Notes: generated by a model not told the origin, from the sequence alone. Shown: positions 44,590 through 56,077, counted from the stretch's first letter. The stretch: DNA of 64,000 bases from CAMREV01 sp051656125 (GCA_051656125.1 JBOGBH010000052.1:124001-188000); one strand, 5' to 3'. Numbers and translations: made by a program.

Positions 44590-46566
44590 ATGAGCAAATT
44601 CGATTCAAAAAATTCAAGAATAACAATAAACGCAATGAGAATGCTAGGGGTGGATATGATTCACAAAGCAAATTCTGGTCACCCAGGAATTGTTTTGGGT
44701 GCTGCTCCAATTATGTATGCATTATTTAGAAATCATATTAATCTTTCACCAAAAAATCCCTTATTTCCAAATAGAGATAGATTTATACTAAGTGCAGGAC
44801 ATGGTAGTGCCCTTTTATATTCAACAATGTTTTTAGCAGGATATAAAGGTTTAGATCTTAAAGATCTTGAAAACTTTAGACAAATAGATTCAGTTACACC
44901 AGGTCATCCTGAAAAACATATTTTAAAAGGTGTTGAAATATCAACAGGTCCACTTGGTCAAGGTGTAGCTACTTCTGTTGGTGTTGCAATTGGTGAAACA
45001 TTCTTAAATAAGTCATTTAAGTGTGAATATGGTAGTTTATATGATAACTACACATATTGTTTATTTGGTGATGGTTGTTTGCAAGAAGGAATATTTGATG
45101 AATCTATTTCTATTGCAGGAAATTATAAATTAAATAAGTTAATTCTTTTATACGATTCAAATGATATTCAATTAGATGGTAAAGTAGCAGATACTACAAA
45201 CATTGACACAAAAAAATATTTTGAATCTAAAAACTTTAATTATATTTTAGTTAAAAATGGTCATGATCATATTGCAATTTCAGAAGCGATTGAACAAGCA
45301 AAGAAATCAAAAGACAAACCAACTGTTATTGAAATAAAAACAAAAATTGGATTTGGTTCTGCAAAAGAAAATAGTAACGCTGCTCATGGTTCTCCTTTAT
45401 CAGAAAAAGAAATAAAAGATCTAAGAGTAAAACTAAATTATAATAACGAAGCTTTTGAAATACCTAAAGCTGCATTAGAAGATTTTGAACCCCTAAAAAT
45501 TAGAGGTGAAAAAGCAATTGAAAAATATAATAAAATTTATGAATATTTTAAAAAAGATAAAAAATTCTTTAAGAAACTAAAAAATTGTCAAGATGGTATT
45601 TTTCATATTGATGAAAAAGATTTTGATGGAATTAAAGATGAAAAACAATTGGCAACAAGAAACCTATGTGGTGAAGTTTTAAATATTGTTGCTAATAATA
45701 ATCCTTTTTTAATAATTGGAAATAGTGATTTATCTTCTTCAACAAAAGTTAAATACCAAAACGGGGAGCAATATAGCTGCAAAAATAGATTAGGAAGAAA
45801 TATCAATTATGGTGTTAGAGAATTTGCTTCTAATGCAATTAATACTGGTATTTCTTCATATAATGAATTAAAAGCAATTGGTTCTACTTTCTTAGCATTC
45901 TCAGACTACAATAAAGCAGCTATTAGATTAGCTGCAATATCAGAAATACCATTAATAAGTATTTATAGTCATGACTCTATTACAGTTGGAGAAGACGGAC
46001 CAACACATCAACCAGTTGAACAAACATGAACTTTAAGACTAATACCAAACAACTTTGTATTTAGACCTTGTAATAAAGCAGAGATGATTGCTGCATTCAA
46101 ATTTGCATTAGAATCAAAAAAATATCCAACAAGTATTATTACTTCTCGATCTAATTTTATTCAAACAAAAGGATCTGTTGAAAAAGCATTAAAAGGTGCT
46201 TATTTAATAAAAGAAAATGATAAGTATAAATTAACTATTATTGCAACAGGAAGTGAAATGGAAGTTGCCTTAAAAGTAAGTGAGATTCTTGAAAAAGAAC
46301 ATATGATGTACACAAATGTTGTTTCAATGCCTTGTGATAGATTGTTTGATCAACAATCAAAAGCTTACAAGGAAAGTATTCTCGGAGATAAAAAAGTAGT
46401 CTCAATTGAATTTGGTGTAACTACACCTTGATACAAGTATGCTGATATAACTATTGGTATAGATCGTTATGGCTATTCAGGAAAACCAAATGATGTTATT
46501 AAAAAACTAGGATTAGATCCTATTGATATAGCTAAAAATATTATGAAAAAATACAAAGAATTATAA
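44590..46566 (+). CDS. tkt: transketolase
   Basis: Transfers two-carbon units between sugar phosphates with thiamine diphosphate, in the non-oxidative pentose phosphate pathway. The 658-aa protein has ANSGHPGIVLGAAP, GDGCLQEGIFDES (ThDP motif), GEDGPTHQPVEQ and ITSRSN-type sugar-binding segments. The start MSKFDSKNSR has AAAGGAAAAAATT before it; an in-frame ATG 39 nt upstream lies before the likely transcription start. UGA codes Trp twice near the end. Confidence 0.95.
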
Positions 46567-46598
46567 TTAATTTTTGTATTTTTTTTATTTTAATAATT

Positions 46599-46604
46599 TA
46601 TAAT
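46599..46604 (+). promoter_or_regulatory. possible -10 element of the exonuclease-cysS operon
   Basis: TATAAT 34 bases before the exonuclease ATG, in the gap after tkt. Confidence 0.4.
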
Positions 46605-46637
46605 TAATAAAGTATGTCGTAGAAAAATGAGGCTAAA

Positions 46638-47741
46638 ATGCTTAACATCCCTATAAATTCAGATATAGTTTTTTTAGATATTGAAGCTGATCACAAGAAT
46701 GGTAAACTACTGCAATTTGGTGCAATTAAAATTCAACAAGGTAAAGCATTTCAAGTTAATTGATATTCAAATCCAGAAACAAATATTTCTCATAATGTAA
46801 TTAAACTAATTGGCCAAGAAGCATTAGAATTAATTAATAATGCTCCAAGTAATAAAGTAGTTTTAGATAAAATTTATAAATTTATTGATGAAAGTTACTT
46901 TGTAAGCTTTGGAGACTTTGATTACAATTTTTTATTAGAACTATTTGAAAAAGAGTTAGGCAAAAAACCAAATATTAATTTTTTTAATATTCAAGATGAA
47001 TGAAAAAAATTAACATGCGATAATCAGTGTGTTTCACTTACTAATTTAGCGATTTTTTTTAATGTTAACTATGATGAAGAAAAACTTCACAATGCTTTTT
47101 ATGATGCAGAAGTAATGTTTAAAATTTATCGTGAGTGAGTAAAATATTCTGATGAAGAAATTATTGAAAAAATAATTAGCCAAAGAAGTGTTGAATCAAC
47201 AATCATAGACCCAACAATTAAAATAACTATGAAAAACTTAAGTGTGCAAGATAACATTTCAAAAATAGATGGTTATGCAATGTTTAACATTAACATTAAA
47301 AAAATAATTCTTGAAGAAGGAATAAAAAGAAGAAAAATTGTTTTAGGGATTAGAGCTGTTTCTTTTTTAAACAATGAAATCGTTGAAAATTGAGATGAAG
47401 ATTTCAGTAAGTATATCAAAGCTAAAAAATATTATGAACACCAACATTTTTTAACTGTTGCTTTAAGAAAATTTATGTGAACAATTAAGGATAAGAAGAT
47501 TCTTCTATATAAAGATCAAGTAAATGATTATAAATATCTATGTGAACTTATTCATGAGTTTTTAGGGAAAAGACCAATGAATTCATACATAATTATTAAT
47601 GGAATTCAAAATTATCAATATTTGAATTATAATAAAGGTGTAAATGAATTAATGATTAATAGTGATCTTATAGATACTTGAAACTCATTAAATAACATCT
47701 TAGATAAGAATATGGCAAATAAAAAATGAAGTACAAAATAA
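46638..47741 (+). CDS. DEDDh-type exonuclease domain protein
   Basis: A 367-aa protein; many UGA-Trp codons break it into short frames unless code 4 is used. Residues 1-170 form a DEDDh exonuclease fold: FLDIEA (D14, E16), FGDFDYNF (D93 or D95), and HNAFYDAE (H151, D156), as in DNA polymerase III epsilon and RNase T-like enzymes. The C-terminal half (170-367) is unknown, with no motif that I recognise. It overlaps the next gene by 16 nt and heads a run ending in cysS, rlmB and a sigma factor. Whether it acts on DNA or RNA cannot be told. Confidence 0.8.
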
Positions 47742-48499
47742 TAAATCATGATACTATTTCAGAAACAATAGATTTTATCGGTAATGAAATATTAGAAGAA
47801 TTGAAAACAGCAGAAAATGTTTCATGTATTTTACCTTGGTACCCTAATTTAGATTTTGTATATAGATGCTTATTTAATTACAACACATTATCTAGTAAAT
47901 GAGCAAAGAAAAATATATCTAAAAAAATTAGAAAAAAATTACCAAAAGAATTTAATAAAATAAAAATAATAAATATGTATGACTTTATTGGTCCAGATAA
48001 TATTGAATTTTTTCAAGTATCAACTTATCAAAAGTTTTTTGAAATTTTAGATAGTCAAATTCAATTTTGCTCTTTTAGATTAAAAGATGAGCCAAGAATT
48101 AATAAAGAATTATTAATTAGCCCTTCAGATTTTGATAAAACAATAAAAGTTTTTACTAATGGAAGAATTAGTTTTTCTACAGTTTTCATAGATAAAGATG
48201 GAAATATTCCATACATTGAAAACTATGTTGAAAATATTGGAACTAATTTATCTGCGATAGATGAAAAGGAAGCAGAAAATTTAATGGAAATTTTTAAATT
48301 AAATAATGCTCCAGAGCAATCAATAAATTGTGGTAATAGATCATTAACAAAAAGTCATAAGATTATTGCAATTATTGAAAAAGAAGCATTAAAATATTTA
48401 ACAAATGAACAATATGAAAAAAATCCTTCAGCATCGATGAAGACATTAAGAAATCATGATAATGTTTTATATATAGTAAAAAGTTGAGAAAATGAATAA
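47726..48499 (+). CDS. conserved-looking protein of unknown function
   Basis: A 257-aa soluble protein, no signal peptide or membrane segment. Features: LPWYPNLDFVYRCLFNYN near residue 40, a basic KKNISKKIRKKLPKEF segment, and NAPEQSINCGNRSLTKSHK. It is read through two UGA codons. Its ATG lies 16 nt inside the exonuclease gene and its end overlaps the next gene by 8 nt, so the three are probably translated together. I do not recognise the family; a partner of the exonuclease is a guess from position. Confidence 0.7.
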
Positions 48500-48857
48500 A
48501 TTTAAAATAAAATATATCCCTGGTATGAGACCAGTCCCAATGCTTGCATTATATAATGAAAAAAATATGAAAGTTTTTGATGAAATTAAAAAAAATTCAA
48601 ATGCGGATAGAAAATTAAGTTTTAATCAAGAATATGTCGATGAACATAATCACACATGAAATCATGGATCATATATAATTTATGATGACAATTTAGAAGT
48701 AATTGCCTTCACATATGAACAATTACCAACACTGTTCTATATATTAAGATCAATTAATAAAGAACTTATTTTTGAAATTGATGCAATTGATGAAAATGAG
48801 ATTAAAAAAGAATTAGGTGATTGAATAAATGAAGTTTCATTTATTGAAAAAAAATAA
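48492..48857 (+). CDS. small protein of unknown function
   Basis: A 121-aa soluble protein beginning MNKFKIKYIPGMRPVPMLALYNE, with HNHTWNHGSYIIYDDN in the centre and an acidic C-terminus. It overlaps the upstream gene by 8 nt and ends 2 nt before cysS. No motif is recognised. Tight packing and clean frame make it likely to be real. Confidence 0.65.
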
Positions 48858-48859
48858 TA

Positions 48860-50173
48860 ATGAATAAAATAATAAACCTTATAGACTCATCAAGTAAAAA
48901 ACTAAAAGAATTAAACAAAGATTCTATTAGCATTTATTTGTGTGGCCCCACTGTATACAATCATGTTCACATTGGTAACATTAGGCCAATCATTACATAT
49001 GATGTTTTGCATAGATACTTAATGCATAAAAAAGTTAAAGTCAAGTTCGTTCATAACATAACTGATATAGATGACAAAATAATTGCTAAAGCTAGTGAAA
49101 TGAATATGTCAGAAAAAGAATTATCACAGATGTTTTTTGAACATTACAAAGTAATTTTAGAGCAACTAAATATTTATCCAGTTGAAATGCCAACTGTTTC
49201 AGACAATATGGATTCAATGATAGAAATGATTGAAGAATTAATACAAAATAAACATGCATATGAAATTGAAGGCAATGTTTATTTTTCTACTGAAAATTTT
49301 AAGGACTATGGAATTGTATCATCAATGGAAATCGATAAATTGAATGTTGGTGAAAGAATAGACGAAGATTTTAATAAAGAAAATAAGCATGACTTTGTCT
49401 TATGAAAAAACACTAAAGAAGGAATCAGATGAGAAAGTTCAATGGGTTTAGGTAGACCAGGATGACATACTGAGTGTTGTGTACTAATTAATAAATTTAT
49501 TGGTAAACAAGTTGATATTCACGGAGGAGGAATAGATTTAAGATTTCCTCACCATGAAAATGAGAATGTTCAAAATCTTGCAAGGTATGGCTTACAATTA
49601 GCAAATATTTGAATGCATACAGGTCATTTAATGGTTAATGAAGAAAAGATGTCTAAATCATTAAATAATTTTGTTCTAGCAAAAGATTTAATAAATAAAT
49701 CAAATCCTAACTCGGTTAGATGAATGTTTTATCAAACAAGATATGAAAAACCAATTAACTATTCTGATAAAATTTTAGAAGAAAGTCAAAAGAAGATTGA
49801 TCAGATTGAAAGGGATTTGAACAAAGCTTATACTTATTTAATTTTAAATAACTCATATAGCAAAATTGAAACAATATCAGAAGAAATACTAAATATATTT
49901 AGTGATAATTTAAATCTTCCAAATATTGTTACGATTGTATATGATAGAATAAAACTTTTCTCAAGTGCTATTTCAAGTAAAAATTTTGATCATTTAAATA
50001 AAATTTACAATGATGTTAAAAACACTTTAGATTTATTAGGAATTGTTTATCCAAATATTCATACAAAAGAAAATATTGAATTAATAAAAACTTGAAATAG
50101 TTTTTTAATTGATAAAAAATTTAAAGAAGCAGATGAAATAAGAGAAAGATTGATTATAATGAAACTAATTTAA
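48860..50173 (+). CDS. cysS: cysteinyl-tRNA synthetase
   Basis: Charges tRNA-Cys. The 437-aa protein has CGPTVYNHVHIGN (HIGH-type motif), WHTECC and HGGGIDLRFPHHENE (zinc and active site), and EKMSKSLNN (KMSKS motif). UGA is Trp at many conserved sites. It starts 2 nt after an unknown gene and is followed by rlmB, as in Bacillus. Confidence 0.96.
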
Positions 50174-50219
50174 AATTGTTTAATTATAATTTTTTTTTGG
50201 TATTGAAAATGGGGTTTTT

Positions 50220-50942
50220 ATGGCCAATATATTAGTAGGGAAAAAAGCTATTCTTGAACAGCTAAAAAAAGATAATGTTTTAGTAGTTCATAGTTTAACT
50301 ATTTTCCCTGAAATAAAAAAAATATGTGAGAAAAAAAATATAAATTATATTATTCAAGACAAAGCATTTTTTAATAACATAGATTCAAATCATCAAGGGG
50401 TTATTGCCTGAATTAAGAATGAAAATTATCTAACTGATAACTTATCTTATTTTTTATCAAAAGTTAAATCAAGCATTAACAAAAGAAAAGTTATTGTAAT
50501 GCTTGATGAAATAACAGATACTGGCAATTTTGGAGCCATTATTAGAAGTTGTGATGCTTTTGGTGTTGATGGAATAATTATTAAAAATAAAAATCAAGCA
50601 GAAATTAATGAATATGTAATAAAAGCAAGCACTGGTGCTATATATAATAGCAATATTCTTAGAGTTACAAATTTAGGAACAACTATTAAATCACTAAAAG
50701 AAAATAACTTCTGAATAGTTTCTACAACACTAGATGGATCAAAAAATTTAAACGATACAAATTTTGATTTTGACTGTTGTGTAATTGTTGGCAACGAAAA
50801 AAATGGTATATCAAAAAAACTAATTGAAAATTCTGACTTTAAAGTAAATATTCCGATGTTTGGAAGTGTTCAATCATTAAATGTAAGTGTTGCTACTGGA
50901 ATAATTTTAAATTATATTAGAAACTATCACTCAAAGGAGTAA
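50220..50942 (+). CDS. rlmB: 23S rRNA 2'-O-methyltransferase RlmB/TrmH family
   Basis: SPOUT-class methyltransferase, 240 aa. N-terminal ribosome-binding part (VGKKAILEQLKK), then MLDEITDTGNFGAIIRSCDAFGVDGII, IVGNEKNGISKKL and the knot motif QSLNVSVATGIIL. The cysS-rlmB order matches Bacillus. Its last codons AAAGGAG double as ribosome-binding site for the next gene. Confidence 0.92.
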
Positions 50943-50944
50943 TA

Positions 50945-51583
50945 TTGCAACTTGAAGAAGAAATAGCTTTGGTAAAAAAGATTCAAAAATATGGTGACGA
51001 AGAAGCTTTATTAATTCTATGAAAAGAGTATGGCGATTTTGTTTACAAGAGCTTTTTAAAATATATTTATTATAAAAATTTTAATATTCCTTTAGAATCT
51101 GAAGATTACTTATCTAGCATCTTTTATGCATTTAAAGAAGCGGTAATTAAATTTGATATTAATAATCAAAATTATAAATTGATTCAGTATCTTCATATAG
51201 TTACAAAATCAAGTGCAGCAAGGTATGCAAAAAAGTTTTTAACTAAAAAACAGAATGTATTAAATAAAGCATTTATGAATACAAATCAAAATCAAAAACC
51301 AATTGAAAATTTAGAAGTTTGTTCAACGAAATCTTTAGAGGATGAATATATTGAAAAAGTTGAAAGGGAAAGAAAAATGCATGAAATAAAAACTTTTTTA
51401 GAAAGTTATTGTTTAGATAATCCCAAAAGTCCTATTAGACAAATAATTAAATTAAAACTTAAAAATTATAATTTGAAAGAAATCTCAAAAGAATTAAATA
51501 TTCCTCATAAAAAAACTTATTTGCACTTTGACAAATTTAGAAAGCAATTTCAAATACACATTGAAAAAAATAAAATTATTTAA
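50945..51583 (+). CDS. SigH-like alternative RNA polymerase sigma factor
   Basis: A 212-aa protein that begins with TTG, chosen because AAAGGAG lies five bases upstream. The N-terminal half is helical and resembles sigma region 2 (GDEEALLILWKEYGDFVYKSFLKY...), and the C-terminal 45 residues form a helix-turn-helix of region 4 type (LKNYNLKEISKELNIPHKKTYLHFDKFRKQF). Gene order cysS-rlmB-sigma is that of Bacillus (cysS-rlmB-...-sigH). Mycoplasmas use one main sigma factor, so this would be a second one; a SigH-type factor in Mycoplasma genitalium (MG428) is reported to drive recombination genes. Target promoters here are unknown. UGA is Trp once. Confidence 0.7.
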
Positions 51584-51599
51584 AATCTTTATAAGATAT

Positions 51600-51605
51600 T
51601 ATAAT
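51600..51605 (+). promoter_or_regulatory. -10 element of the SRP RNA gene
   Basis: TATAAT six bases before the first base of the predicted RNA. Confidence 0.6.
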
Positions 51606-51610
51606 ATATA

Positions 51611-51688
51611 TGACATTACAGTTTTTATAATGAAACTTGTCAGGTCAGAAATGAAGCAGCAATAAGTTTTTAAAAATGTGTGGTGTCA
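51611..51688 (+). ncRNA. ffs: signal recognition particle RNA (4.5S-type)
   Basis: The conserved Ffh-binding loop GTCAGGTCAGAAATGAAGCAGC is present (in SRP RNAs usually GGTCAGGTCCGGAAGGAAGCAGC), with the asymmetric AAGCAG intact. The ends TGACA and TGTCA pair to close a short helix of about 78 nt. Some usual G/C bases in the tetraloop are A/T here, as expected for an AT-rich genome. It works with Ffh (487-1827). Confidence 0.85.
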
Positions 51689-51698
51689 CATTTAAAAT

Positions 51699-51731
51699 AA
51701 AAAAGAAAGCAATTATTTGCTTTCTTTTTTA
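51699..51731. terminator. bidirectional terminator between SRP RNA and topA
   Basis: AAAAGAAAGCAA (51701-51712) pairs with TTGCTTTCTTTT (51717-51728), flanked by A and T runs. It overlaps the last codons of topA. Confidence 0.8.
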
Positions 51732-53818
51732 TTTGTTTTTGATTTAGCTTTTGGTTTCTTGCTATAATCGATAATTGGTAATGGCTCACCAGCATGATCT
51801 TTAATATGCAAATCATAATCTTTCATCGAAAGTAAATAACGACATTTTGGAAATCCAGTACAAGCAATAAATTCACTACCTTTTTTATTTTTTCTAATTA
51901 TTAGGTTATGTTCTTTACATAAAGGACATATGATATCAAGGATTTTAGGTTTTTCAAGTGGTTCTAAATGTTTACATTCTGGATAACCACTGCAACCAAT
52001 AAACCTACTATTTCCTTTTCTTGCTTTTTTATATACTAATGGTTTTCCACAATCAGGGCAATCTCTTCCAACTTTTTCATCTGCAACTTTTTCAATATTA
52101 TCTCAAGCATTTTTAACTTTTATGTCAAATTCAGGTGAAAAGATTTGTAATCAATCTTTTCAGTTTTCATTTCCCGCTGCAATATTGTCAAGTCTTTCTT
52201 CCATTGATCTTGTAAAATTAGGGTTAATTTCATTATTAAAGAAATCATTTAATTCTTTAATAACAGACTTACCTATATCAGTAATATGAAAAGCTTTGTT
52301 TTCCAATGTAGAATATCCTCTATCTACAACAATGTTTACCATTGTGTTATAAGTTGATGGTCTACCAACTCCTGTTTTTTCAAGCTCTGATATTAAAGAA
52401 GCTTGTGTAAATCTTGGTGGTGGTGAAGTAAAGTGTTCAGATATTCCATTATCTTCTTGTTTTTGCGGAATAAACTTGTGTTTAGATCCAATTTTAAAAT
52501 CATTGATATTAATTGCTAAATTGTCTTCTTTTTCACTTGATTTATAAATTATTCTGAAACCATCAAATTCACAAACTTTTGAAGATACTTCAAACAAGTT
52601 TTTGTTATTTAAAAAACTCAATGTTAATTTTTTAAATTTAGCATCTGCCATTAAACTAGCAACAGTTCTTATTCAGATAAGATTATAAAGATCTCATTCG
52701 CTTTTGCCCAATTCATTTTTAATGCTTTCTGGAGTGATATTTACATCAATAGGTCTAATTGCCTCATGTGCATCTTGAACATTCGTTTTAGATGCTTTAG
52801 CAAGTTTTATATTACCTAAATATTGTTTACCATATTTTGTTTCAATAAATTTTAAACTGCTTTTAACAAAGTCATCTGAAAGTCTAACACTATCAGTTCT
52901 AGGATATGAAATTAATGCCATTTGAGTTCCATTGATATCAACACCTTCATACAACTTTTGTGCAATAGAAGTAGTTTTTTTAGAACTCATATTTAGCTTA
53001 TTAATTGCATCTTGCTGTAATGTAGATGTTTTATAAGGAGGTTTACTTGAACTGTTTTGAAAAACAGGGTCGGATATTTTATCTAATGTACAATATTCTT
53101 CTAATTCATCGAAAACTTCTTCAGCTTCTTTTCTAGTAAAGAAATTAAAACCAGTTCTTTTTATTTCAGGATTTGATTTAATTTTATATTTGCCATTTAT
53201 TTCTTTTAAAACTAAAGGTATTTTTGAATTCAATCCAATGTCAATGTTGAATCATTGTCTCGGAATAAAAGCATCAATTTCTTTTTGTCTATCAGCAATA
53301 AATTTTAGCGCAACTGATTGAACTCTTCCTGCTGATTCAGCTTTCAATTTGCTTTGCATTAATTGTGATAGCTTAAAACCAATTAGTCTATCAATTATTC
53401 TTCTTGCAAACTGAGACTGAACTCATTTTTCATTTATTTCTCTTTTATTTTTAAAAGATTCCAAAATTGCTTTTTCACTAATCTCATTAAAAGAAATTCT
53501 ATAACATTTATCTTGAAATTCTTTTGGAATAATATTGAATATATGTCAAGCAATTGCTTCACCCTCTCTATCAGGATCGGTTGCTATATATATTTCTGTT
53601 GCATCTTTTGACTTACTTTTAATATTATCAATAATCTCTTTTTTATCATTCATCAAAACTCATTTAGGTTCAAATGTTTTTATATCAAAACCCATACCGA
53701 ATTTTGCCAAATCTCTAATATGACCAACTGTCGCTAAAATATCAAAGTCATCACCTAAATATTTTGTTAATGTTTTAATTTTATTTGGAGATTCGATAAT
53801 TAAAAGTTTTTTCCTCAT
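51713..53818 (-). CDS. topA: DNA topoisomerase I
   Basis: Relaxes negative supercoils. The 701-aa protein opens with the Toprim domain (KKLLIIESPNKIKTLTKYLG), then ISYPRTDSVRLS with the catalytic Tyr, KTNVQDAHEAIRP, and the SLISELEKTGVGRPSTY signature. Two C4 zinc-ribbon units lie at the C-terminus (CPDC...CSGYPEC; CPLC...CTGFPKC), before a Lys-rich tail. The ATG at 53818 is preferred to one 27 nt upstream because a TATAAT lies at 53851 and MRKKLLIIESP is the usual opening. Confidence 0.96.
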
Positions 53819-53850
53819 AGTGTTCCATTCTTTATGTTTGTTCAATCTAA

Positions 53851-53856
53851 ATTATA
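53851..53856 (-). promoter_or_regulatory. -10 element of topA
   Basis: TATAAT on the minus strand, 33 bases before the chosen start, between the DprA-like gene and topA. Confidence 0.5.
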
Positions 53857-53874
53857 GAACAAAAAATGTTTATA

Positions 53875-54567
53875 TTAATTTAATTTTTTTAAAAATATTT
53901 TAGAAATATTATCAATTTTATTTAGTCTAAATTCATCAATAATTATTTGATCGCATTTATTAAAAAAATACATATTTTTTCTTTCAACTTTACCAATTTC
54001 CAAAGTTGTTAAAATTTTTGAGCATTTTTTATTATATTTTATAATTGTATTTTTTGATATTCCTAATAAAATTCTATCTTGAATTTGATCAAAGGCGATT
54101 TTTCTATTTTTCTCAATAAACTCAGATAATACCAATTTATGAATAGAGCTATTATTATTGTCTTTAATTCCAATACCAGAAATTAAAATATGATTTAATT
54201 TTTTTAGTACCATTTCATCTGATAAAGATTTATTAATATTATTTTTTTCTAAAACAAAAGTAACATCCCTTCTATTTTTAACAAGCAATAATATATCACT
54301 TATTTTTCATTTACCAATTAATGTAACTAGGTTGTTATTTAACAAACTAATATTGCCATCACAATAAAGAAGAAATGGTGGTTTATATACATCTTTTAAC
54401 AATAATGGATAGTCTTTATCAATTATTGTTGTATATTTATAAGCAAAATTATTTTTAATATTGTTTATTTCTTTTATTTCAATTTTTTCTTTTGTTTCTA
54501 ATGCTTCAAATATTAGTTCTCAATCACCATTATATTTTATAGAAAAAAATAATAACACATCATTCAT
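53875..54567 (-). CDS. degenerate DprA-like protein
   Basis: A 230-aa protein. The segment KDYPLLLKDVYKPPFLLYCDGNISLLN (residues about 52-78) follows the DprA/Smf pattern YPxLLKxIxxPPxxLYxxGNxxLL, and the next strand LVTLIGKWKIS sits where DprA has the IVGTRKxS loop. The GS-x-G and later Rossmann motifs needed to bind single-stranded DNA are not recognisable, and the end is extended. Its place directly upstream of topA is the Firmicutes dprA-topA order. DprA loads RecA on incoming DNA; this copy has probably lost or changed that job. GGAG lies six bases before the ATG. Confidence 0.6.
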
Positions 54568-54620
54568 ATGGACTCCATACTTACTTAATGTGCTATTAAT
54601 TTATTTTTTATATAAAAGAA

Positions 54621-55244
54621 TTATTTTGTTCCAAAAATTCTATCACCTGCGTCACCAAGACCAGGAACAATATATCCATTTTTATCTAGTTTTTCATCTA
54701 ATGATGCACCATAAATATCTATGTCAGGATGTTTTTCAGATAATTTTTTAACACCCTCAGGTGAGGCAACTAAACATATAAAAATTATTTTTAATGGCTT
54801 ATAATCATTTTTTAAAATATCAATAGCTGCAATAGCAGAACTTCCAGTTGCTAACATTGGGTCTAAAACAAGAGCGATTGATTGATTAATGTTTTTAGGC
54901 ATTTTGCAATAATATGTTTTTGCTTCTAACGTTTCTTCATCTCTATAGATTCCTATATGACCAACTGAAGCAGTTGGAATTAGTGATTTCAAAGCATCTG
55001 ACATTCCTAATCCCGCTCTAAGAATTGGGATAATATTTATATGATTTTTTAACTTATAGCCCTTAGCCTTACAAATAGGTGTGTCTATTTCAATTAGATT
55101 AACTTCAAAATCTCTAGTAACTTCATAAGCCATTAGTTGAGTTAGCTCTGTCAGATTATCTCGAAATTTTGTTGATTGAGTTTCTATTTTTCTCATTCTT
55201 GTTAGTTTATCTTTAATTAATGGGTGGTCAATAAATTTAATCAT
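54621..55244 (-). CDS. upp: uracil phosphoribosyltransferase
   Basis: Salvages uracil to UMP with PRPP. The 207-aa protein has LDPMLATGSSAIAAI (PRPP loop), LRAGLGMSDA, and the uracil-binding end GYIVPGLGDAGDRIFGTK. Length and motifs are normal. GGAAAT lies before the ATG. Confidence 0.97.
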   Translation of the reverse strand: MIKFIDHPLIKDKLTRMRKIETQSTKFRDNLTELTQLMAYEVTRDFEVNLIEIDTPICKAKGYKLKNHINIIPILRAGLGMSDALKSLIPTASVGHIGIYRDEETLEAKTYYCKMPKNINQSIALVLDPMLATGSSAIAAIDILKNDYKPLKIIFICLVASPEGVKKLSEKHPDIDIYGASLDEKLDKNGYIVPGLGDAGDRIFGTK

Positions 55245-55290
55245 AATAATTTCCTTTTATTTTCATATTTTTTAAAAAAAATACAAATGA

Positions 55291-55899
55291 CTATACCAGT
55301 CTTTTGTATCATTCTACGACATAAGCTTCATTTATATCTGCAGGAAGTTCTTCCCTGTTTGGGAATCTAATGTAAGTTCCTTTTTTTGTTTTGTAATCTA
55401 CATTAACAAAATTAAATTTTGTATTTTTTTCACCATCTTCAATAATTTTAAGTTTTTTTGAAGCTTCGATTATTGAGATCTCATCATTTAGTTCAACAAT
55501 TTTAGATGGAATATTACATTTTTTTCCATTTACTAAAACATGACCATGGTTAACTATTTGTCTTGCTGATCTTCTAGTTGGTGCAAAACCCATTCTGAAA
55601 ACCATATTGTCTAGTCTACTTTCAAGAACAATAAATAAATTTAATGTTAGTGGACCTTTCATACTTTGTGCAATCTTAAATAATCTTCTAAATTGACGAT
55701 CATTTAAACCATAAAGGTAAGCCATTTTTTGTTTTTCTTGTAATTGTTCACCATAACCTGAAAGCTTTCTTACGTTAGCTCCATGTTGACCTGGTGCAGT
55801 TTTTCTTTTTTTACCTTTAGAAAATTCACTATCATTTTCTAAAAGTGAAAAACCTAGTCTTCTAGATTTTTTATGTATACTACCTGTATATTTTGACAT
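55291..55899 (-). CDS. rpsD: 30S ribosomal protein S4
   Basis: Primary 16S rRNA-binding protein, 202 aa. MSKYTGSIHKKSRRLGFSL opening, APGQHG, the S4 RNA-binding domain (RLDNMVFRMGFAPTRRSARQIVNHGHVLVNG), and the C-terminal WYKRLV that is reached only by reading UGA as Trp. The ATG at 55899 has AAGGGGT before it and is preferred to an in-frame ATG 18 nt upstream. Confidence 0.96.
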
Positions 55900-55904
55900 T
55901 TTTA

Positions 55905-55921
55905 CCCCTTGAAGCAAGGAA
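55905..55921 (-). promoter_or_regulatory. hairpin covering the rpsD ribosome-binding site
   Basis: On the minus strand CCTTG-CTT-CAAGG forms a 5-bp stem whose 3' side includes the AAGGGG ribosome-binding site of rpsD. S4 represses its own synthesis in other bacteria through leader structures, so this could be a small control element. Short stem; uncertain. Confidence 0.35.
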
Positions 55922-56077
55922 AGACTATAAGCTCTTAATAAGTTATTTTATATTGATGTTTTCGGTTTCTTCAGCGAACTTACTTACAAAACTTTAGTTA
56001 TAAAATAGTTGTTTATTAATGCATATATGCTGACATGCTCAATACTAATAATATCACACTTTATATTAAATTAATAT

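Noticed and set aside
54461..54751. Plus-strand frame opposite the DprA-like and upp genes
   Set aside because: Antisense to upp over much of its length, without a ribosome-binding site.
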